DNA of 64,000 nt from Mesostigma viride (lineage: Eukaryota; Streptophyta; Mesostigmatophyceae; Mesostigmatales; Mesostigmataceae): the NCBI GenBank assembly GCA_009746045.1, contig RPFO01001309.1, forward strand, positions 147,501-211,500. The letters are read 5' to 3'. The notes under the pieces were generated by a model. It searched no databases and was not told where the DNA came from. It worked only from the letters and a program-made list of their open reading frames with translations. The translations under genes and the position numbers were made by a program. Positions 59,526-64,000 of this stretch are shown one piece after another (position 1 is the stretch's first letter; each line of letters begins with the position of its first letter).

Positions 59526-59562
59526 GGGGGGGGTCCCCCCCCCCCCCCCCCCCCCCCCCCCC
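59526..59562. repeat. G8-T-C28 homopolymer pair
   Basis: Eight G, one T, then 28 C. Preceded by a short direct repeat of GGACAAAACAAAGGGGGG. Length may be affected by assembly. Confidence 0.9.
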
Positions 59563-60114
59563 AAATGACACACACACTACTGTACAATCCCTCGGACGAC
59601 AAGTACCCACCCAGTTCACCTCGGACCCGCAACAGTATCACCCACGGTCGGGTGTAGGCCACCCACGAGCCCATTGCCCCACCCATGTCCACAGCCGGCG
59701 ACACCCCTGCAACCTCACCTCGCCCATCGACAGAACGCCGGCGCCGGCACTCCACAGGACTCCCCCCACCCACCCCACCCCCCCCCCCGCATACTATGCA
59801 GAAATAGACACGGCGGGCGAGAACGGCGTGCTGGCACGGGATATCTGAAACGGGGCCGCCACCATAACCCGACCCGTGGGCACTGACCATCCTGAGTTCA
59901 ACTACAGGTACTTGCGCATGCCGTCGCAGATCAATCTTCGAGGAAGCTGTTGTATCACACGGTGGTGTCCCTACAAGGCAACCGTCCATGCTCCGCTGAG
60001 TTCCTTGGTGTCGTCTCACACAATCTGGCTGATCTCGAATTCTTGGCGGAACATCGTGTGCTAGGAATCACCACGCTGTTGTACCTTTCACCTATCACAC
60101 TACACACAGTTGCC
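59563..60114. other. C-rich flank, no gene recognised
   Basis: Low-complexity C/A-rich sequence passing into ordinary sequence near 59830. Nothing recognisable. Confidence 0.45.
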
Positions 60115-60435
60115 GGTAACTAGCTGGCGGGTCGATACGTGGTACCTCTTAACCTAACGATATTCCTATTGGTTATAATATACCCATTTACCCAGGGATT
60201 TACCCGGAAAAAAAATCACCACGCTGTTGTACCAACGCGGGTGTATCCAATGATGCAACCGTACATGTCCCCGCTGAGTATCTTCGGTTCTTGTCTGTTT
60301 GTGATGGCATGCTCATCAGTGATTCAGTGTCCTGGCCCTCGGCCTTTTTTTTCTGGGTAAATGGGTATTTTTTATTAACCAATGGGAATGATATCGTTAG
60401 GTAAAGGGGTACCACGTAGTGACCAGCTGGTTACC
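60115..60435. mobile_element. Small inverted-repeat element (about 320 bp)
   Basis: Arms of about 85-90 bases, imperfect, share GTAAC/CAGCTGG, ACGTGGTACC, TACCTAACGATAT and TACCCATTTACCCA. The middle repeats a 19-base word (ATCACCACGCTGTTGTACC at 60216) also present just outside at 60067. Looks like a MITE or foldback element, but no clear TSD was found. Confidence 0.55.
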
Positions 60436-60612
60436 CAAGGTGTACAATGTGGTAGGTGATTTCTTTAAAAGGGAGCTTGCCCTCGGCCTTTCCACTACTT
60501 GTCTGCGGCGTGGGCAACAACAAGAATGCTCATCTCTCCCACCCATTTACTCTCCCAACGTTTTACGACCGTCAGATGGGTGAATCTGACGGACGGACGG
60601 ACAGGTACACCC

Positions 60613-60700
60613 GAGAACCGCACAGATGTAGCCGAAATCCGCACAGATGTAGCCGAAATCCGCACAGATGTAGCCGAAAAACCGCACAGATGTATCCGAC
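60613..60700. repeat. 21-bp tandem repeat, about four copies
   Basis: Unit CCGCACAGATGTAGCCGAAAT; the last copy has GTATCC in place of GTAGCC. Confidence 0.9.
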
Positions 60701-60873
60701 AAACCACATAGACGCGACGCGAGGGATTGGGGCCGTCGGATGGTGGAGGCGTTGTCCCCAACCCGAGGGGCGACGGGTTGACAAGGGTAAAGGTGGCGCA
60801 AGCCACCGGCGGTGGGTGGGGGCGGCCAAGCGCCTGTGGCGCGGTGGAACAACTTTTGACTCTGAGAACAACA

Positions 60874-60912
60874 TCGACAACAACAACAACAACAACAACA
60901 ACAAAAACAACA
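60874..60912. repeat. (AAC)n microsatellite
   Basis: Trinucleotide tract with an AAAAAC break. Confidence 0.9.
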
Positions 60913-61148
60913 GCAGAGGGAAAAACACTGCGTACCTAAACAGTAAACAAGTGACCGACAGCCTGTGACAGCCTGGCAGATGTTGAGTTGAGTTTATTCC
61001 CGCGACAGCTGGTGTGCACTGACGAAGGTGCGTACTGACCTGACGCGAACGGCCTAGTGCCGTCAAATGGGCAGCCTCATTCAGTAGCCTGTGTGTACGG
61101 TGTACAGGAAGGCCCAAGACCAGCAAGGGCCCCTGCATCGCCGCGCTA

Positions 61149-61176
61149 CTGTTGTTGTTGTTGTTGTTGTTGTTGT
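61149..61176. repeat. (TTG)n microsatellite
   Basis: Nine TTG repeats; complementary to the AAC tract 240 bases upstream. Confidence 0.9.
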
Positions 61177-63742
61177 GTCCCACGCCGCCCAGGGGCAGCA
61201 GCGCGCTACAGTACTGTACAGTAGGCGCTGCAAATTCCTGGAACTGCGTTATCTACTCACTGCGCAGAAATTTCTGCCCAGTTCCCGCACCTGGGCATAT
61301 TGTGGCCGTGAAGTAGTAATTTTGAAGCCCCTGCCGAGCTTGCCGCCTCAAATTCAGTACGGCCGAACGTACAGAATAGACACGGATCTGCCCAACCGTG
61401 CAGCAGCCAGCAAGCAGACCAACGCGCGCGCAGGTGCTGCGCTTGCCATGAAAACGCGTCGTGCATATCCAGACCAGGACCCAGTTTTGGCCGCCATAGC
61501 TTAGGGAGGCCTTGTCATACAGGGAATCCTCGGCCGAAGCTGACGAGGTTTCAATGTCATCGCGGGAATCCGTTAATAAATCTGGCTTTCAATTTTTTTG
61601 ACACGAGGTCGTCAATCTTTTAAAGCCTCCAGTTTGCCAAAAACAGGTGGGATGGCTCTCTATGTCCTAGGTCTGCAATGCATTTCAGTGGCAGCGTGCA
61701 TGGCATCGCCAGAATTTGAAAAAGCGCACATTTCCATTCTTGCACCATATCCTTCGGTGTACTATATTACTCTTTCTGCACTTACTTGACAGCATGTAGC
61801 TTTACTGCAAAATCGGAAGCAGTAATGCCGTATTTGGTTGCTAATACACCTGCGGTCATGAATGCGAGGCGTAAGGGGTATCTTTAGGTCTTACTTAACA
61901 TGTATGACTGGGACGCTTAGGATGCTGCTGTTATGTTATCTGTCCAATGCAGCGTACAACATCGAAGCTTGGCAGCGATTTTTGCCATGTTCCTCCTCAT
62001 CGTACAATCAATTGGTTGCGGTATTGGTGGCTTTCATGCTGTGCACCCCTAAAGTGTTGTAAAGTAATGAAACATCCATGCAAGTAATAAGAGTTAGGTC
62101 GCTAAACATTACTGTAACTGCATTTTCTTATCTGGCCATCGTTTATTTAAAATGTGCCTGCGCAGTGTATGCCTTGGAGTTATGACAGGGTCTGCCATGG
62201 ATATTCAAGGCGCGGGCGGCGGTTATTCACATTCCGAGGTACGTTTTTTAGCATCATTTTCCTCTTAGGCCCTGCAATATTTATGTCTAGGAAAATGAAT
62301 TTGCGAGCGTGTTCGTGGGCAACTTTCGGGTCTGGCTACAGTTGTTGGGTGAATCCGTGCCTATATTAAGTCTTCCAAGTCGCGTGTTGGGCTGCTGGCT
62401 TTAGAAATTGAAGTGATAGGAAATGACGTGACTTTTTCCTGTTGGTACAAGGTCTATTGACTCGCCGATAACTCTGCATGCCCTCACATCTTGGTCGTTT
62501 AGTGCTTTTCATTCCAGATGTGAAGCAGCTTCTCAATCTCATCATGTCCAAGTGCGCTGTCTGTTTGGTATACTGTCTCTAATTTCCATACTCTATTTGG
62601 TATACTTGTTATTGCTTTAGCGGTCCTTCCTGTGTTGATGGTATCCGCGCACCTACCTCCTTGCATCCAAGTATGTGTCAGTAGTCACAACATCAAGTGC
62701 GCGAACTCTTATGTCGCTTGTGGCAACCTTACGCAGCTGCTGGCTGAGTGCTTTTTGGCGGTCTTGCATGCACATGCTTTGGTCCGCACTTTTTTCGAGG
62801 GATTGTTCCATGCTTGGCTGTTGATTTTTGTCGCATTTTGTATGCCAATTATCCTATTTACACAAGCTTTCTGCCAAGTGCCAGCGGCATCAGTTGAAGT
62901 ACCCTCTTGTCATGATGCTGCCGCTGAAAACTGTGTTGCACTACCGGATCTTATGTCCTCGTCTGTTTTTGTTGCCCGCAAATATCGTAGTTAGCATGGC
63001 CAGATGTTGCCGCTGCTTTCGTCGCATGGCAGATGGACAGACAGAGCCCTGACTTGGCCAGAGACTCTCATACTGCTACTGCTGGTTTGGTTTCGTTACA
63101 ATGAGTTCTGGACATATGGTTGGGATGGGAACAAAATTTAGCGAAAATCACTTGACTACGGTGACCAGGGCATTCTTTTGCTGGAAGAGAAAATTGACTT
63201 GGTGTTAGTGCGGGTCATCAGATCTACTGGGCGTGAACACCCGGTGTTGGTGTGCCCATGTATTTGGATGGGTGGAAGAGAGTGCGGCACCTGGGTTTCT
63301 CCTTCCGAACCGAACATTTGCCATTTATGCGATTGGGCAAGTTTGCCTAGTCTGGCAACATGTTAGGTTGAGAGGATGGATGGGACCTTCGGTGGAGCTC
63401 GCGGCCCACATGTTGGCTTATCCTGGCGCAATGATGCCGGGGTGCCCGCTATGGGAACCCAGCGTACAGTTCCCCTGTATTGGGCCTTTAGTACATGTCT
63501 GGGCCAGCTACTGACAGCTGTTCTTGCTGAGAACAAAGCAGTTTGTTGTAAGCAGTTTTGTTGCAACTCGTTGATAATGCTCCAGTGATGTGGTGCTCTG
63601 TGCCCAGAAATCCTCATCCCTTCACTGCTGAACGTGGAATGTGCACCTCTAACGTGCCTACTCATGCCGGCTGCGTCGCTTGCCGATTGTGTTGACCGCC
63701 ACACCCTCCCTCCGCTAGCCACTGCCTGACCAGGGCGAGAGC
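61177..63742. other. Region upstream of the CLC-like gene, no gene recognised
   Basis: Unique sequence of balanced composition. Open frames up to about 120-137 codons occur on the plus strand (61091-61504 and 62632-62994), but none has motifs or the G/C-rich third-position bias of the exon at 63743. It probably contains the promoter and 5' untranslated region of that gene in its right part. Confidence 0.45.
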
Positions 63743-63943
63743 ATGAGCGCACACCTTATGGGCGGCCATGTGAGCAGCAGCGCGGGCGTGCACTCGTCGC
63801 ACGGGGGTGAGGACAAGCGCGTGAATATCTCCGAGTTTGACGAGGAGGAGTCGCAGCGCGCGCACGGCTGGGACCCTGCGATGGACAACCTGGAGAGTCT
63901 GGACTACGACCTGGTGGAGAACGCGGTCTACCGCGCCGACCAG
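63743..63943 (+). CDS. First coding exon of a CLC-type chloride channel/transporter (partial gene)
   Basis: ATG at 63743 opens 67 codons ending exactly at CAG|GTGTGGGG, a good splice donor, with a phase-0 intron. The last residues (LESLDYDLVENAVYRADQ) match the conserved cytoplasmic segment just before the first membrane helix of plant CLC proteins, typically ESLDYE-x-x-EN-x-x-YR-x-x-Q. The preceding part is Ser/Gly/His-rich and then acidic, as in their variable N-termini. Codons strongly prefer G or C in the third position, unlike the transposons. The gene continues beyond the window. CLC proteins move chloride or nitrate across organelle or plasma membranes, often in exchange for protons. 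Confidence 0.72.
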
Positions 63944-64000
63944 GTGTGGGGTGGTGGTGATGGGGAGCGGGGGCACGTGCATGGCGAAGAAGGGGAGGGG

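Noticed and set aside
62632-62994. 120-codon plus-strand ORF upstream of the CLC-like exon
   Set aside because: Hydrophobic and Cys-rich but without motifs, and third-position composition differs from the host exon. Probably chance.

Overview
This is eukaryotic repeat-rich nuclear DNA, most likely from a green alga. The only clear host gene is a first exon at the far right (63743-63943). It has strong G/C-ending codon preference and a CAG|GTGTGG splice donor, and its end matches the N-terminal signature of plant-type CLC chloride channels. No bacterial operons, rRNA or convincing tRNA genes were seen. The algal (volvocine-like) assignment is an inference from codon use, simple-sequence repeats and element types.

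Nearly all of 987-58148 is a nested stack of mobile elements that can be unpacked from target-site duplications (TSDs). Gypsy-1 is a chromovirus-type Ty3/gypsy LTR retrotransposon on the minus strand. It entered the host locus with TSD CCAGT (982-986 and 58149-58153). Its 3' LTR is 987-1601 and its 5' LTR is now split into 23851-23962 and 57694-58148. Three elements then entered its body: a TIR transposon (2175-5199), an 8.3 kb TIR transposon (11694-19988, TSD ATT) and a 5'-truncated reverse-transcriptase element (21913-23120, TSD ACTACGTTAT). Gypsy-2, a close relative (23963-57688, TSD GGAGC), landed in the 5' LTR of Gypsy-1. Gypsy-2 was itself hit by a 1.29 kb inverted-repeat composite (25994-27284, TSD GCAGG), a TA-flanked MITE (29153-29637), a hAT element (29809-31121, TSD ACCAAACA) and a 19.8 kb insertion (34370-54212).

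The 19.8 kb insertion has the order C - A - B1 - B2 - B3 - B4 - A'. The B units are four head-to-tail copies of about 4.06-4.28 kb. On the minus strand each runs from TCCCC to a GC hairpin ending in CTAG followed by T, which resembles a tandem array of non-autonomous Helitron-like rolling-circle elements. Each carries a G-rich minisatellite of about 29 bp that creates many spurious long ORFs.

Read 5' to 3' on the minus strand, the gypsy family has this layout: LTR, leader, a small ORF with a viroplasmin/RNase H1 N-terminal-like domain, gag with a zinc knuckle, protease-RT, RNase H, integrase with a chromodomain-like tail, a GC-rich extra ORF3 in the position of env, PPT, LTR. Both copies keep a run of seven or eight G at the gag/pol junction and at the RNase H/integrase junction, placed exactly where a -1 frameshift would join the frames. 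Both copies are now broken by frameshifts and insertions.

The outer flanks (1-981 and 58154-64000) are the original locus. The left flank shows nothing recognisable. The right flank holds C-rich low-complexity DNA, a small inverted-repeat element, short tandem repeats and the start of the CLC-like gene.
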